DNA of 64,000 nucleotides from Symbiodinium natans (GCA_905221605.1 CAJNDS010001013.1:560001-624000), one strand, 5' to 3'. Positions 1-10,960 are shown, counted from the stretch's first letter. Notes: generated by a model not told the origin, from the letters alone. Program-made: numbers and translations.

Positions 1-91
1 ACCCATAGAACTGTAGGTAACGAGGGTCCATCCTACGCGACGCACTCCTCCACCCCGAAATTCTACACCCGAAACCCTACGCGCTCCTCAC

Positions 92-217
92 CCGGCGCCC
101 GAAATGCGGGGAGGCAGGGCTAAGGGCTTTATCTGCTAAAACCCGCTTCGCAGATATCAGGGCCAAAGGGTCAAGGTTTGGATGTCGTTGGTTGCGCATG
201 GGGGATGGCTCCACTTC
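92..217 (-). CDS. Putative internal exon, unknown protein
   Basis: Open frame read from 217 down to 92, containing MRNQRHPNLDPLALISAKRV. It follows a possible AAG acceptor and ends at a good donor (GTGAGG at 91-86). No family recognised. The right neighbour is an inverted-repeat element of family G. Confidence 0.4.
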
Positions 218-263
218 CTTGAACACATTGGTTCGGATAGTTGAATATGCAAAGGTACTTATT

Positions 264-330
264 CCTGTAATGTCTTGTAATAAGGGCACCCTTTCTTTGG
301 GAAAGCTACCACTGGGCTACCAAGCCTAGC
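264..330. mobile_element. Family G MITE-like element, partial
   Basis: Ends in GCTACCACTGGGCTACCAAG, the right end of family G, whose left end is GGTAGCCCAGTAACC. Only the right half and the AATAAGGGCACCC motif remain. Confidence 0.6.
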
Positions 331-365
331 CCTAAACCCTAAACCCTAAACCCTAAACCTTATAA

Positions 366-546
366 TCCCCAAACCCTACAAACCCTAAACCCGATGAACC
401 CGATGAACCCTATGAACCCTATGAACCCGATGAACCCTATGAACCCTATGAACCCTAAAGGAACCCTATGAACCCTATGAACCCTAGGAACCCTAGGAAC
501 CCTATTAACCTTCTGAACCCTATGAACCCTATGAACCCTCTGAACC
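366..546. repeat. Degenerate (GAACCCTAT)n array
   Basis: About 18 units of a 9-mer (GAACCCTAT, with GAACCCGAT, GAACCCTCT and GAACCCTAG variants), flanked by CCCTAAA units. It looks like a telomere-like heptamer that gained two bases and then expanded. Confidence 0.8.
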
Positions 547-559
547 CTATCCCCATGTA

Positions 560-665
560 CCCTAAACCCCTAAACCCCTAAACCCCTAAACCCCTAAACC
601 CCTAAACCCCTAAACCCCTAAACCCCTAAACCCCTAAACCCCTAAACCCCTAAACCCCTAAACCC
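560..665. repeat. (CCCCTAAA)n octamer array
   Basis: About 13 perfect copies of an 8-mer, one C longer than the canonical CCCTAAA. Homogeneity of a wrong-length unit suggests local slippage, not telomerase copying. Confidence 0.9.
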
Positions 666-759
666 GAAAAGGAACCCTAGGAGCCCAGGATTTCGCACCC
701 AAAACCTCCCCCGTGTCACTCTACCAAAGCCGATGGACCTGCAACCCTACACCCCAGAG

Positions 760-1064
760 ACTCCAATACTCCTTAATGAAGGGGTTTAGTGTTCAGGGTT
801 TAGGGTTTAGGGGGAATATTCCTGAAACCAAGTTCCCAAAATTAGGGTCCTTGCTTGGGCGCCCTCAATAAGAGGGGCAGCCTTATGGTAAACCCCCCCC
901 CCCCCCAAAAAAAAAAAGGACCACAACTTAGGAAATCACCATAGAAGTAGCCAGGTCATATTTTAAGGAGTATTCCTAAACCCTAAACCCTAAACCCTAA
1001 ATCCTAAACCCTAAACTGTTTTAAGGAACATTCCTTCATGAAGGGCGGGTTGGAGTCCCTGGCA
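760..1064. mobile_element. Family D MITE split by telomere-like tracts
   Basis: Left part CCAGAGACTCCAATACTCC at 763; right part ends AAGGGCGGGTTGGAGTCCCTGG near 1064. In between, TTTAGGG-like units (785-812), a C/A run (894-917) and a CCCTAAA tract (975-1016) break the element. Compare the intact copy at 5157-5275. Confidence 0.6.
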
Positions 1065-1118
1065 GTCCACCTCGGCGCAGCGGCGTCAGTCATGGACGCA
1101 AGCATCTCCTCCCATGCT
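1061..1118 (-). CDS. Putative short exon
   Basis: Minus frame gives WEEMLASMTDAAAPRWTA without stops. CCCTAAA units lie to the left and TTTAGGG units to the right on the plus strand. The lower-coordinate end runs into the end of a family D element. No family recognised. Confidence 0.35.
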
Positions 1119-1239
1119 GGGGTTTAGGGTTTAGGGTTTAGGGTTTAGGGTTTAGGGTTTAGGGTCCAGGGATTTAGATAGGGGCCTGAGATTAGAATAG
1201 TTTTGGGTATAATTATACAGAGGCCATAAGGGAATACAT

Positions 1240-1341
1240 TACTTGGATGTTCATGGGTAGCTAGAAGTAGGGTTCTAATCATAGTAGCTCTACTCATAGC
1301 CCCATTTGGGGTACATATAACTACCCATGAACCTCCAAGTA
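1240..1341. mobile_element. Family A MITE
   Basis: Inverted repeat TACTTGGATGTTCATGGGTA ... TACCCATGAACCTCCAAGTA, about 102 bp, TA at both borders as expected for Tc1/mariner-like MITEs. Interior carries AAGTAGGG and CTACTCATA motifs common to the family. Confidence 0.8.
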
Positions 1342-1474
1342 GGGTTGAGGGTCCAGGGAATATTTGGTAGCTCCGGAATCTGAGTACCCTTCGTGTTGAC
1401 AAGGGTGCCCTTCGTGTTACTGCGAAAAGGGGAACCTGCAACCCAGAAAGGGCACAAGGGTGCCACTGGGCTAC

Positions 1475-1563
1475 ATAAAAGCCCACGCCCCGAATGACTT
1501 GTGCCAGTTCCTGCTTGGCGCGCTGGAGCTGGCCGGTTCGGATCTGGCTTCGGAGGCGGTCCT
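1475..1563 (-). CDS. Putative exon, helical segment
   Basis: Minus frame contains RLRSQIRTGQLQRAKQELAQ, likely an amphipathic helix or coiled coil. The donor would be GTAGCC (1474-1469), which is exactly the end of a family G element lying at 1437-1474, so that element seems to supply the 5' splice site. Other frames are also open, so this is moderate. Confidence 0.45.
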
Positions 1564-1726
1564 CTTCTTAAGGGCTTAGGGCCGTTTAGGGGCTTCAAGA
1601 ATCATCCTATAGGAGGCTTGGGGTTTAGGGTTTAGGATGTTAGGGTTCTAGGGTTTTAGGGTTTTAGGGCTTTAGCTTCAAGATTCGTAATTTAGGGTTT
1701 GGGGTTGATATAGGTGTCCGAGGAGA

Positions 1727-1866
1727 CTCCAGAAAATGACGAGGATTTGGTGCCCTAACCCAGGAGGAACCCAGGAATAGAAAAAGGGTACCCTTTGTGG
1801 TTTTAAGGGGATTGTGAGGGAACCCCAACCCTATAAAACGGAAATAAGGGCCTGGTCCGGGTCCGA
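1727..1866. mobile_element. Family Q MITE-like element
   Basis: Shares CCCAGGAGxAACCxAGGAA, AAGGGTACCCTTTxxGG, TTTTAAGGGGA and AAATAAGGGCCTxxTCCGGG with the element at 61257-61350. More diverged copies near 14310-14430 and 42375-42485. Confidence 0.65.
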
Positions 1867-1915
1867 GTTGCCCTAACTCCATGGCGAGGACTCAACGAAT
1901 ACTTGCAGTATCACC

Positions 1916-2036
1916 GGGTCGCTTGTTTTACAGGTTGGGGTCTCCCAAGCATCCTTCATGCCTACAAGTAGCGCCCTGCTAGAATCAGAACTTAAATTCA
2001 AGCTCCATGAACGAAAGTTAGTACGGACAGGGCTGC
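1916..2036 (-). CDS. Possible exon
   Basis: Minus frame with LLVGMKDAWETPTCKTSDPV, ending at a possible donor CTGCAA|GTATTC. No recognised domain. The downstream reading runs into the family Q element. Confidence 0.3.
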
Positions 2037-2346
2037 CCTTCCTGCAAACCCTAAACCCTAAACCCTGAACTTTAAATTTTAAACCCTGAGATGATGGCAA
2101 AGACTTTTGCAGGGCGAGGGGAACTCTTGTGGCTGCTTGTGTTTGGGGCTTTGCGAAGTATCGTTTATGAACGTAGGATTTTTGGGGCTTACGGCTGATA
2201 CTTCGTGTATAGCTTGTACAACGGAGTGGTCTTGGCGAATAGGACACGTGCACGCACCGAGAAAAACTCAGTTTTGTCCAGTAACCTGGGGGAGTTTTAA
2301 GGTCAACCTTTGGGATGATAAGGGGATTATATTACTCCAAAAAAGG

Positions 2347-2434
2347 TTAAAGGTTACCCTAAACCCTAAACCCTAAACCCTAAACCCTAAACCCTAAACC
2401 CTAAACCCTAAACCCTAAACCCTAAACCCTAAAA
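2347..2434. repeat. Telomere-like (CCCTAAA)n tract
   Basis: About 12 nearly perfect heptamers. An opposite-orientation partner, (TTTAGGG)n, lies at 2563-2660; the 130 bp between them includes the left end of a family A element at about 2521. Confidence 0.95.
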
Positions 2435-2562
2435 CGCCCTCTACTAGGAAAATGCACGAACGTCCTGGGAGCCCGGGCAGCCTCGACCCCGATCATATGA
2501 AACCGACCGTCGTCGTGATCCACTTGGAGGTTCATGGGTACTTGTACCCCCAACTATATGTG

Positions 2563-2660
2563 GTTTAGGGTTTAGGGTTTAGGGTTTAGGTTTAGGGTTT
2601 AGGGTTTAGGGTTTAGGGTTTAGGGTTTAGGGTTTAGGGTTTAGGGTTTAGGGTTTAGTT
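2563..2660. repeat. Telomere-like (TTTAGGG)n tract
   Basis: About 14 units with one hexamer slip, inside what looks like a family A element (left end CACTTGGAGGTTCATGGGTA at 2521, right end CCTCCAAGTAG at 2723-2733). Confidence 0.95.
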
Positions 2661-2827
2661 AGGGGGCCTAGGGGGGAAACAAGTACAGTTGAAATTAGGG
2701 TTATACTGCAAGTACCCTTAGCCTCCAAGTAGTCCGCAATGGCGGGCAGCCTGTCCGCTGGCAAGACGGACCCTAAACCCTAAACCCTAAACCCTAAACC
2801 CCAAACCCTAAACCCTAAACCTTAAAC

Positions 2828-2902
2828 CCGGTCCAGCGTGATCCAGCCCAAGCAGGATTTCTCACATGTGCGCAGCAGCTGCAAATCTTTGCCTCGGAGC
2901 TC
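2828..2902 (-). CDS. Putative internal exon
   Basis: Acceptor GGGCTTAG|GAG, frame LRGKDLQLLRTCEKSCLGWI, donor CGG|GTTTAAGG formed by a telomere-like unit. 75 bp. Unknown family. Confidence 0.5.
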
Positions 2903-3107
2903 CTAAGCCCCAAACCAAACCCAACACGCTAAACCACCCTAAGCCCTGAACTGCGGTGTTTTTTTTCTAGGATGGCCCTTAAAACCCTCGGAAAAAGATC
3001 CTGAATATGATCCTCGTACATTCAATAAGGGAAAACATAAAATGCCCCAGGGGCCTGCCTAGATTTTTTGAAGTTGGAGTCCAGGTCCTCTAAGGCCCTT
3101 TAGGGGT

Positions 3108-3290
3108 ATTATAAGTAGGCTTGCTTGTAAGTCCAATTTGTTTAGTAAGTACCCTGAACCTTCTACCTCCGGAGTAGACCCAGAAAAAAAGTATATACTT
3201 TTTAGGTATAAGTAGCTATAATGGGAACCCAAAACCAAAAAAAGTATTAAAGTATAGTACTCCAAAGCCCAGACCTTCAAGTAGTTTCTG
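3108..3290. mobile_element. Family B MITE (right half) holding a family I element
   Basis: The family B right end (TTTAGTAAGTACCCTGAACCTTC ... AAGTAG, about 3150-3285) is interrupted by family I at 3166-3272. ACCTTC occurs on both sides of the insert, a likely 5-6 bp target duplication. A 14-bp match, GGAGTCCAGGTCCT, lies on each side of the composite (3073 and 3296). Confidence 0.6.
3166..3272. mobile_element. Family I MITE
   Basis: Nearly identical over about 105 bp to 20199-20303; a diverged copy is at 63453-63553. Ends CTCCGGAGTAGACCCAG and GTACTCCAAAGCCCAG. High identity suggests recent movement. Confidence 0.85.
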
Positions 3291-3349
3291 AAATCGGAGT
3301 CCAGGTCCTTGCTGCGCTGCTGGATCTCAATCTGCACCGCAACAGCTGC
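3275..3349 (-). CDS. Putative exon, coiled-coil-like
   Basis: Acceptor CTCCAG|GCA, frame AVAVQIEIQQRSKDLDSDFR, exactly 25 codons to donor AAG|GTCTGG, where the donor overlaps the end of the family I element. A helix rich in Gln, Lys and Asp. Family unknown. Confidence 0.5.
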
Positions 3350-3930
3350 CTGGAGACGTGCACACCATGGCCTAACTCTAAACCCTAAACCCCAGACCCT
3401 AAACCCTAAACCCTAAACCCTAAACCCTAAACCCTAAACCCTAACCAGACTCTAGACCCCAACCCTAAATGAGCCCCGAACACCCCCACAGATCCTGACC
3501 TTTGAGCCCTCACTCTGCACTCAAAAAGGTGCATACTTGAACCCTTAACCGTCTTAACCCTCATCGCTAATCAAGCCCTGTCGGCCTGTCGAAACCCTTT
3601 TGGCCCTGAACCAACCACCCCTCCTCCCTGCCCGCCAACCCCCGGGTTCTGAAGTGTAAACCATCGAAACCATCCAAGTTTGAGGGTTTTTGGATTTTCG
3701 GGTTTACCCGAAATCCTAAACGCTAAGGCCTAAGAGAACCCTATAAACCCTATAAACCCTAGAAACCCTAGAAACCCTAGACCCTAAACCCCCAGCCCTA
3801 AACCCTAAACCCTAAACCCCAACCCCTACACCCTATACCCGAAACCCTAAAATTCCTTCAAGGGTCCCTCCTTTCCTTCCTAAACCCTAAACCCTAAACC
3901 CTAAACCATAAACCCTAAACCCTTTAGTCC

Positions 3931-4003
3931 CTGCATCCCCGGCGCCTGCGGATCACCGGCCGACTGACGCTCCAAGGCCTGCTTCCTGCAGGCGCACGCT
4001 TGC
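3931..4003 (-). CDS. Putative exon, Cys/Gln-rich
   Basis: Minus frame ACRKQALERQSAGDPQAPGM. The 3' side reads CAGG|GACTAAAGG, a possible GA donor, then telomere-like units. Unknown family. Confidence 0.45.
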
Positions 4004-4343
4004 TTTGAGGTTTGGAGTTCAGGGCCTAAACCCTAGACCCTAAACCCTAAACCCTAAACCCTAAAGCCTAAACCCTAAACCCTAAACCCTAAAACCCTAA
4101 ACCCTTCAGGCTTGAGGTTTAGAATTTCGGCCTTTCGGGCTTAGGTTTTCTCAAGCCCGAGAACGCGGCGCATCTTCGCAGGATTTAGGGTTTAGGGTTC
4201 AGGGTTCAGGGTTTAGGGTTTAGGGTTTAGGGCTACTACTGGGCATCCTGGAAAGATCCTTCAGCAACCCTTGCACAAGCCTGCACTAACCCGGGAGTCG
4301 ATGCCACGCAACAACAGACTCCTAAACCCTCAACTCCTGAATC

Positions 4344-4500
4344 CATTATTGTTTTGGGAACCCAAGCTGACATTACAATCTGAGCTGTTTTTTGAGGAAG
4401 TATAGTATCACCAAAGAAATCCTATACTGATTTGGGAACCCAAGCTGAAATTACAATTTTAGCTGTTTTTTTGAGGAAGTATCGTATCACCAAAAAAAAA
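4344..4500. repeat. Direct tandem duplication, ~79 bp unit x2
   Basis: Both units contain TTGGGAACCCAAGCTGA, ATTACAAT, AGCTGTTTTTT, GAGGAAGTAT and GTATCACCAAA. Each unit has short inverted repeats, so this may be a MITE family that duplicated in place. Confidence 0.85.
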
Positions 4501-5156
4501 TAGAATTTCTTCCCAAGAATCCCGACGCTGGACCCTAAACCCCTATGACCCCCAGACCGCTTCCAGCTCTGAACCCCTACCTGGGACTCAGTTTGCCTAG
4601 AGTTTAGTAGTGGCTACCCTTAGTTAGTAGGCACAACCCATAAAAAACTGTAGGTAAAGAGGGTCCCCGGTAGACCCTGAAACCCTATAAGCCCTAGACC
4701 CTAAGCCCTAAGCCCTAAGCCCTAAACCCTAAACCCTAAGCCCTATCCTAAGCCCGCAAGGGGTCGCCTCTGAACGGCCGCCTCCTCTGCCCACGACCCT
4801 CAGCCGAACAGTGCTCGGGTTGAGGGTTCAGGGTTTCGGGGTTCTTTGAACGGGGGTTTAGGGTTGAGGGTTTAGGGTTTAGGGTTTGGGGGTTTACGGT
4901 TTAGGGGTGCATTTGGATGTTACAGGGCTTTAGTGTTCAGTGGTTCGGGCTTTAGAGGTTTGTTTAGGGATATGAATTGGGTTTTTGAGTTAGGATCAAG
5001 GTCCGCCAACCCCAAACCCTAAACCCTAAACCCCAAACCCTAGGGTTCAGGGATTTCGGTCTTGACAGGTGCTTGGAGCGGTAAGGGTTCGAGGAGGTTG
5101 TCCAGGGGGCGGGGGGCGTTACTACTGCCATGTCATGACAGTTTGAGGCCATGGGA

Positions 5157-5275
5157 ATTCCCAGGGACTCCAGTACCCCTTAGTTCAGGAATATTCCTTT
5201 AACATCTAATGTAATGAGGTTCCTTGTATGGCTTAAGGAAATCTTCCTAAACTAAGGGGAATGGGAGTCTCTGGG
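5157..5275. mobile_element. Family D MITE, intact
   Basis: TTCCCAGGGACTCCAGTACC ... GGGAGTCTCTGGG, with a palindromic AGGAATATTCCTTTAA core. Other copies: 27907-28082, 46803-46918, 47873-47988. Confidence 0.75.
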
Positions 5276-5289
5276 TTTAAGGCTCTTAC

Positions 5290-5860
5290 ACTCAGCGCAA
5301 AGTGGCTCAACTTGAATAAGAGGTTCTTGTGTACATGCACCTTTGGTGTCCAGCAGACCAGAAGGCAGGTGGGAGCTCACCCACTCATGGCACACATTGT
5401 CGTAGGAGCAGCATCTCATGAAATGAAATGCTCACGCAAGACGATGATGGTCACCGTCCTTCAGCATGATGCCTTCTTTGGCGAAAGAATCCCCGTTCAA
5501 CTTAGTCGGACCATGGCTCGGCTCTCAGTTGAGACTAGCGACAAAGACCTATGCCAATACTGCCCAGGACAAGCCTCGAAAGACAAAAACAAACCATGAT
5601 ATACCGTACGAAAGTGCCCTTGGGCATACCCTTCAAAGAAACAAAGGGTATGGTACAATCCTTCCTTAGACTCTCCTTTTGTAGGTTAAGGGGTATGGGC
5701 TTGGGGTATGTTGAAATACTCCTAGACAAAACCCTTCAGCAGCACCCTATAACTCTGTCTGCATGCCACGCGTCGCTGCCCAAAAAGTCGTGGGCGTGGC
5801 ATCAGCGGAGGGGGGGATCGGCTCTCCTGGTTGGTTGGGTCAGCGTTCTAGGTCCAAGGC
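5290..5860. other. Unique sequence, no gene assigned
   Basis: Largely free of telomere-like units. A 112-codon plus-strand frame (5261-5599) begins inside the family D element and resembles nothing known. No convincing minus frame either. Possibly intron or spacer. Confidence 0.4.
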
Positions 5861-6455
5861 ACACACACTTGGACCCTAAACCCTGGACTAACCCCTAAAC
5901 CTGAACCCTATACACCCTAAACCCTAAGCACCCGAAAAACAATGAAGCTTCGTTACTTGCTTGAAGCTGGTGTGGGCAGGAAGGCTCCGTCACGACATCA
6001 CCAGTTCCCCACATTCGGCCCCTGCTTCGGTACCCTAACCGGTAGCCAGAAAAGGGCCTGAGTTCAGGGTTCAGGGTTTTAGGGTTATCAAGGTTTAGGG
6101 GACAATAAGATAGAGAAACGACCATGGTTGGCGTTTGGGATTTCGACCCTAAACCCTAATCTCTCAACCCCACCCCTAAACCCGGAACCCTAAACCCTTC
6201 ATCCCCAAGGACCGAAAAATGTCGTCTGGGTGGGGGGGGGGGGGGGCCTGTGTGGTTGAAACAAAAAGGGCTGAGAGGTAACCCAGCAACCATGTTGCAA
6301 CAAACCCTGAACCCCCAAAACCCGACATCCTATTTTCGGGGCGCTGCATACATAAGGCCCCAACCCGTAAACCCGTAAACCCGTAAACCCGTAAACCCTA
6401 AACCCTAAACCCTAAACCCTAAACTCTGATGTGTGCTGTCGGAGATGAGGAAAAC

Positions 6456-6564
6456 CCAAAGCTTCGCCTCCAACTCACGCCACACGGGGGCAGCCCTGCC
6501 AAGCCCCCTGGTGGAGGTTGCATAGGCCCGCCAGAAGTTGAGGGCGTAGCCGAAATCTTCATAC
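6456..6564 (-). CDS. Putative internal exon, aromatic-rich
   Basis: Acceptor ATCCAG|G, frame YEDFGYALNFWRAYATSTRG and on to a helix ending near ELEAKLW, donor TGG|GTTTTCC. CCCTAAA units lie left and TTTAGGG units right. 109 bp, one of the better islands. Family unknown. Confidence 0.6.
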
Positions 6565-6608
6565 CTGGATCCGAGGTTCAGGGTTTAGGGTTTAGGGTTT
6601 AAGGCCTT

Positions 6609-6731
6609 GCTCGGAGGTTCGTTCATGTGGGTAGCTGTCGATGGGGCTCAGTAGGGTTATAAGTATGGTCACTCTACTCATAACCTTATTTAGGGCACTT
6701 CTAACCTGAATACCCATGAATCTTCAAGCAG
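6609..6731. mobile_element. Family A MITE, diverged
   Basis: Left end CTCGGAGGTTCGTTCATG; interior GGGTTATAAGTATGGTCACT; right end TACCCATGAATCTTCAAGCAG. Confidence 0.6.
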
Positions 6732-7380
6732 GTTTCGGGTGTACAGGGGTTGGGTTCTACAGGGCTAAGGGTGCCAAGGGTTTGGGATTTGTAGGCTTTT
6801 GGGCTCGTGGGGCTTAGGTTTTGGGCTTATAGTGTCAGGGTTTTCGGTTGAAGGTTTAGAGTGAGGGTTTCTAGCATTTATTGGGGGTTGGCAGGTTGTA
6901 TGGCTTGGGTTTATGGGGTTTATAGGGTTCAGTGTCTGTAGGGCCCAGGGTTGTAGGCCTTGTAGAGCGTGTCGAGTTTAGAGTGTTTGAAAAATGAAAG
7001 GCTTGCTACAGCGTCTACTTTATTGGGTTTAAGGCTTTTGCTTTACAGCCCAGAGAGGCTTCAGTGGAATGCACCAGGAAGTTTGAAGTTCCACCCTTGG
7101 CAGAGCAAGTTTCGAGAGGGACCACCAGAGAACCCCTTTAGACCCAATGATTGCCAACAATATGCAGGTTGAATAAACGGTGGAAGGCCCCTCTGAAAAA
7201 GCTTTAAAACCCCTAAAGCTCTGGTGCTTCGCTTTTTAGGGCCCTAAGTCATAAGCCCTAAACTCTAAACCCTGAGCCCTAAGCCCCAAACCCCAAACCC
7301 CTATGAACGCTACCAACCCTGTTAACCCCACGAAACATATACATGAACCCGAGTAACCCCTATGAACCCTTGAAACCCTG

Positions 7381-7389
7381 TCCCCCCAC

Positions 7390-7420
<31 letters not shown>

Positions 7421-7426
7421 AAAAAA
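7381..7426. repeat. Poly-C / poly-A junction
   Basis: About 28 C-rich bases directly followed by 16 A. The same C-run/A-run arrangement recurs at 892-917 and 21785-21815. Confidence 0.9.
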
Positions 7427-7736
7427 CGCGCCACCTGCCACCTCCTAGAGTCTAAGGGATGGTGCCTTACCTGAAAGGTAATAAGGGACCTGTAATACAG
7501 CCCCCAAGTCGTAGGATGCCCTTATAATGATGACCCCAATGAGGTACCCCGAAACCCCCATCTAGATCATACCTATATCATGTCTACTGAGGGTAGTTAC
7601 ATGGGCCCTTAACATGCCTTCTTCAGAGGGTTCTGAAGTACGGGCTCTTGGACTTTGCAGGGTATATGAGGGGTAAACAGGGTTAACATGGGGCCAAGGG
7701 GACCACGTACCTACCCTTAGACTACAGTCTCCTCAC

Positions 7737-7825
7737 CCTAAACCCTAAACCCTAAACCCTAAACCCTAAACCCTAAACCCTAAACCCTAAACCCTAAACC
7801 CTAAACCCTAAACCCTAAACCCTAA
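7737..7825. repeat. (CCCTAAA)n tract left of an exon island
   Basis: About 12 perfect units, converging with the (TTTAGGG)n tract at 7914-8040 on the far side of the 7827-7905 exon. On the minus strand it starts directly at the exon's donor (GTTAGGG). Confidence 0.95.
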
Positions 7826-7826
7826 C

Positions 7827-7905
7827 TGGGCACTCTCGATTCTGAGCGCGGTGCACAGGCTCGTGGACGGGCTCCTGGCTCTCGGCCATGCTCCGCTCGT
7901 AGGAC
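7827..7905 (-). CDS. Putative internal exon
   Basis: Acceptor GCTCAG|G, frame YERSMAESQEPVHEPVHRAQ, donor CCA|GTTAGGG built by the telomere-like tract itself. Both flanks are telomere-like and face each other. Unknown protein. Confidence 0.55.
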
Positions 7906-7913
7906 CTGAGCTC

Positions 7914-8040
7914 ATGGTTTAGGGTTTAGGGCTTGGGGTTTAGGGTTTAGGGTTAGGGTTTAGGGTTTAGGGTTTAGGGTTTAGGGTTTAGGGTTTAGGG
8001 TTTAGGGTTTAGGGTTTAGGGTTTAGGGTTTAGGGTTTGG
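7914..8040. repeat. (TTTAGGG)n tract right of an exon island
   Basis: About 17 units, one hexamer slip and a GGGCTTGGGG variant, passing into TTTGGGG units up to 8070. Confidence 0.95.
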
Positions 8041-8391
8041 AGTTTGGGGTTTGGGGTTTGGGGTTTGGGGTTCCCAAGAACATCAACCCCCTCCCCACTC
8101 CCACTTACGAGTTCTTCCTGGGGAAACTGTAGATTTGGGTACCTTCTATCGCTCTGTCTAGCCATAAAGGGGTTATACAGGATGTGCAACTTGGGTGTAG
8201 GGTTTCGGATCTTGGGTCAGGTGCTTGGTTGAGTTTCGGCTTTTGCAGAGGGTTGCCGCAAAAAATGCCCAAATCCCAAAACGCTTAAACCCTTTGAACC
8301 TTGCCCTGAACCCTAGTAAGCCAGCAAAAACCGAAACCCCAAAACCCTAAACCCTAAACCCCAAACCCTAAACCCAAAGCCCAGACAGGAG

Positions 8392-8458
8392 ACCCCCCAC
8401 CGCTGCAAGGAAGCCCCCGAGCCAAGGACCTTTGAAGCTCCTGCGCGAACTCGGCCTC
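8392..8458 (-). CDS. Putative exon
   Basis: Acceptor CATGTAG|GAG, frame EAEFAQELQRSLARGLPCSG. Donor not unique (several GT and GC choices near 8400). Telomere-like units converge on it from both sides. Confidence 0.5.
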
Positions 8459-8850
8459 CTACATGGAGAGGCAAGCTATTTAGGGTTTAGGGTTAAGGGT
8501 TTTTGCCTTTTTTTAAGGCAAGGGCTTACGGTTTAGGGTTTAGGTTTAGGGTGTAGGGTGTGGTTCTTTCGGCAGACTTGCAATATGGAGCTGAAGGTGT
8601 CAGAAACAGCGCCTGGTGTTCGGAGAGTGGCGAGTACTGCCAACATTGTGCTCCAGCATGCCAAGATAGTCCTGACTGGTCTATAACATGATTCTCCTAG
8701 GGTGCTCTCGAAAATCTAAAAAAACAAAGAGAGCTTGCTAGTGCCCAGAGAGTGCTCAATACTTACGGTCGGGTAGCATCAATGCTGCCCTGGGGGCTCG
8801 TATTTGAGTGCCCCAAGGAAACCCTAAACCCTAAACCTTAAACCCTAAAC

Positions 8851-8949
8851 CCTGCTTCTGGGTGGGCGCCCACAGCGCTAAGCCCAGCAGCTTGAGGGCC
8901 TCAGAGCCGTCGGTCCAGGTCACTTGGACTTCGTAGCCCTCTGCCTCGC
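8851..8949 (-). CDS. Putative internal exon
   Basis: Frame EGYEVQVTWTDGSEALKLLG followed by GLALWAPTQK. The donor is CAGG|GTTTAGGG, supplied by the first telomere-like unit. TTTAGGG units lie beyond the 5' side. The strand and other parts of the protein are unresolved. Confidence 0.55.
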
Positions 8950-9322
8950 TCAAAGGAAAGTTTAGGCTTTAGGGTTTAGGGTTTGGGGTTTAGGGCCCCA
9001 AAAATCACTATGTAGGAACTACTTGGGAACCCAAGCATACCCTCAGTAGGTACATGGACCTTTAGGGAGCACAAAAGCCCGTGGACGAACCGGACGACAT
9101 ACGAGCCCCACAACCCTAAGCCCAGTTGAGGGTGCATTAGGGAAGCCGAAAACCTAAACCCTAAACCTCAAAGTACACGGAAGCGGTCTGGGTAAATCCT
9201 TAAGCCCTAAAACCCCACCCGAAAATGCTAAAATCCTACAACCCTAGTCCCTAAACCCTAAACCCTACGCCCAAACCCCTAAACCCCTAAACCCCCAGAA
9301 CCCTAAACCCCAAACCCGAAAC

Positions 9323-9400
9323 CCTGAAGAATCCGACCTCGGAAGGAGGCTCATGGGATTTCTCGCGCCGGGCCCTAGCCTGGGCACGCATCGAAGAGGG
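9323..9400 (-). CDS. Possible exon, strand uncertain
   Basis: Minus frame MRAQARARREKSHEPPSEVG; a plus frame is also open (SEGGSWDFSRRALAWARIEE). The minus strand is preferred only because its neighbours are minus. Confidence 0.25.
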
Positions 9401-9404
9401 GGTT

Positions 9405-10960
9405 GGAGGTTTGGGGGTTTTGGGTTTTAGGGTTTGGGGGTTTTGGGTTTGCGGTTTGGGGCTGTGGGGCTTTCTTACCTCGCGGCTTTGAGGTTTAGGG
9501 CTTAGGTCTTTTGGAGTTCAGTACAGGGCCACGGGGCTTGGGGGTTTCGGTGAGCTTCGAGGTGTTTTTGGTTATCGAGGGCTCTGGATGCAGGGGATAT
9601 CGGATTTAGGTATTGCTTGGAGGTTCATGCGTAACCTTAAACCCTATAAACCCTAACCCCGCAACCCTAAGCCCTGACGGCTGAGGGAGGGTCCACAACA
9701 TATATAACTCGGGCGAGGGGATCCAGCTGCAAACTGGTGGCGATGTAGATCTTGTGGGGTGGAGGCGTATGTGGTGTAGAGTTTAGGTGTAGGACGAATT
9801 CTTAAAACAGCAAGTGTCGTACATGAAAGGCCATAAACCCTGTTATGCCTTAAGAAACTTAACCCAAACCCAAACCATACTATACAAATCGAGCAACAAC
9901 ACTAAATAACCCTAGAATAGCAATGACTGAGCCCATGGGGCACTACGACCGGCCCGCATGGTTTTCAGTTTAGGCTTGTGGGGCTTAAAGTATAGGTGTA
10001 GGCTTGAATGGTTTAGAGTTTCGGGCTTGGGGTTTTGGTTTTGGCGAGGGCAGCTGCTAACCACAGATTATACGAGAAAACGGTCACAGACACACCCTCA
10101 ACAGGCCCATGCCTTTAGATGAAACCCTATGTGTGATGTGGCGGACCAGTCTAAATTAAAGCTTCAACCGAAACTTAATTTCGGGCAGTTGCAGGAGGGG
10201 TGTCCCACTCAGGAATGCGGGGTTTAAGGTATTTGACAAAGTTTCCCAAAGTAGGGTGCCTTGCATGGGCGTGCAACAGGGAAGTTAGGGTCAGACAAGC
10301 CGTCTACCCACCTGAAATCGTCGTAGACTCGTTCTGCTCCTGGGGCCATCAAACGTTCTTACTCCAAACCCCAAACCCCAAACCCTAAACCCTAAACCCC
10401 AGACCTTAAACCCTAAACCCCCCCCCCTCCCCCCAGACCAAAAACCGAGACAAGTCTCAACCCATAGGTTACCCTTTGTTGCAGTCGGTTTTATGGGGCC
10501 CAGACCTTTGCGAACACATACTTCTGGGCCAACCTCGAGTCTGACAGGGTTCAGGGTTTAGGGTTTGGGGTTTAGGGTTTAGGGCTTAGGGTATAGGGTT
10601 TAGGGTTTAGGGTTTAGGGTTTAGGGTTTAGGGTTTAGGATCTTAAGGGACAGGGTTTTGAGGTTTAGGGTTTTAGGGATTAGGGTTGCTTTAGGGGTTT
10701 TGATTTTAAGGTTTAGGGTTTTAAGGGTTATGGTTGTTGGGGACTAGGGCTGTTTTGGGGTTGATTTGGGGTCCAAGGTTTAGGGTTTAGGGTTACTTTG
10801 GGGTTAGGCTTGTTTTGGGGTTGATTTGGGGTCTAGGGCTTTAGGGATTAGGGTTTAGGGTTGCTTTGGGGTTAGGCTTGTTTTGTTTTAGGGTTGTTTT
10901 GGGGCTTAGGGTCTGAGGGTTTGGGGTGTCGGGCTTGGGTTCCCAGTCTCCTAGCAGCCG
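9405..10960. other. Degenerate telomere-like region, no gene seen
   Basis: Mostly decayed TTTAGGG/CCCTAAA units. Dense blocks at 9410-9470 and 10545-10930 drift into GGGGTTGATTTGGGGTC-type longer units. Confidence 0.7.

Noticed and set aside
8590-8700. Plus-strand mini-gene MELKVSETAPGVRRVASTAN
   Set aside because: Attractive alone, but the minus strand is open too (DYLGMLEHNVGSTRHSPNTR after a CAG acceptor) and all neighbours are minus; left unassigned.
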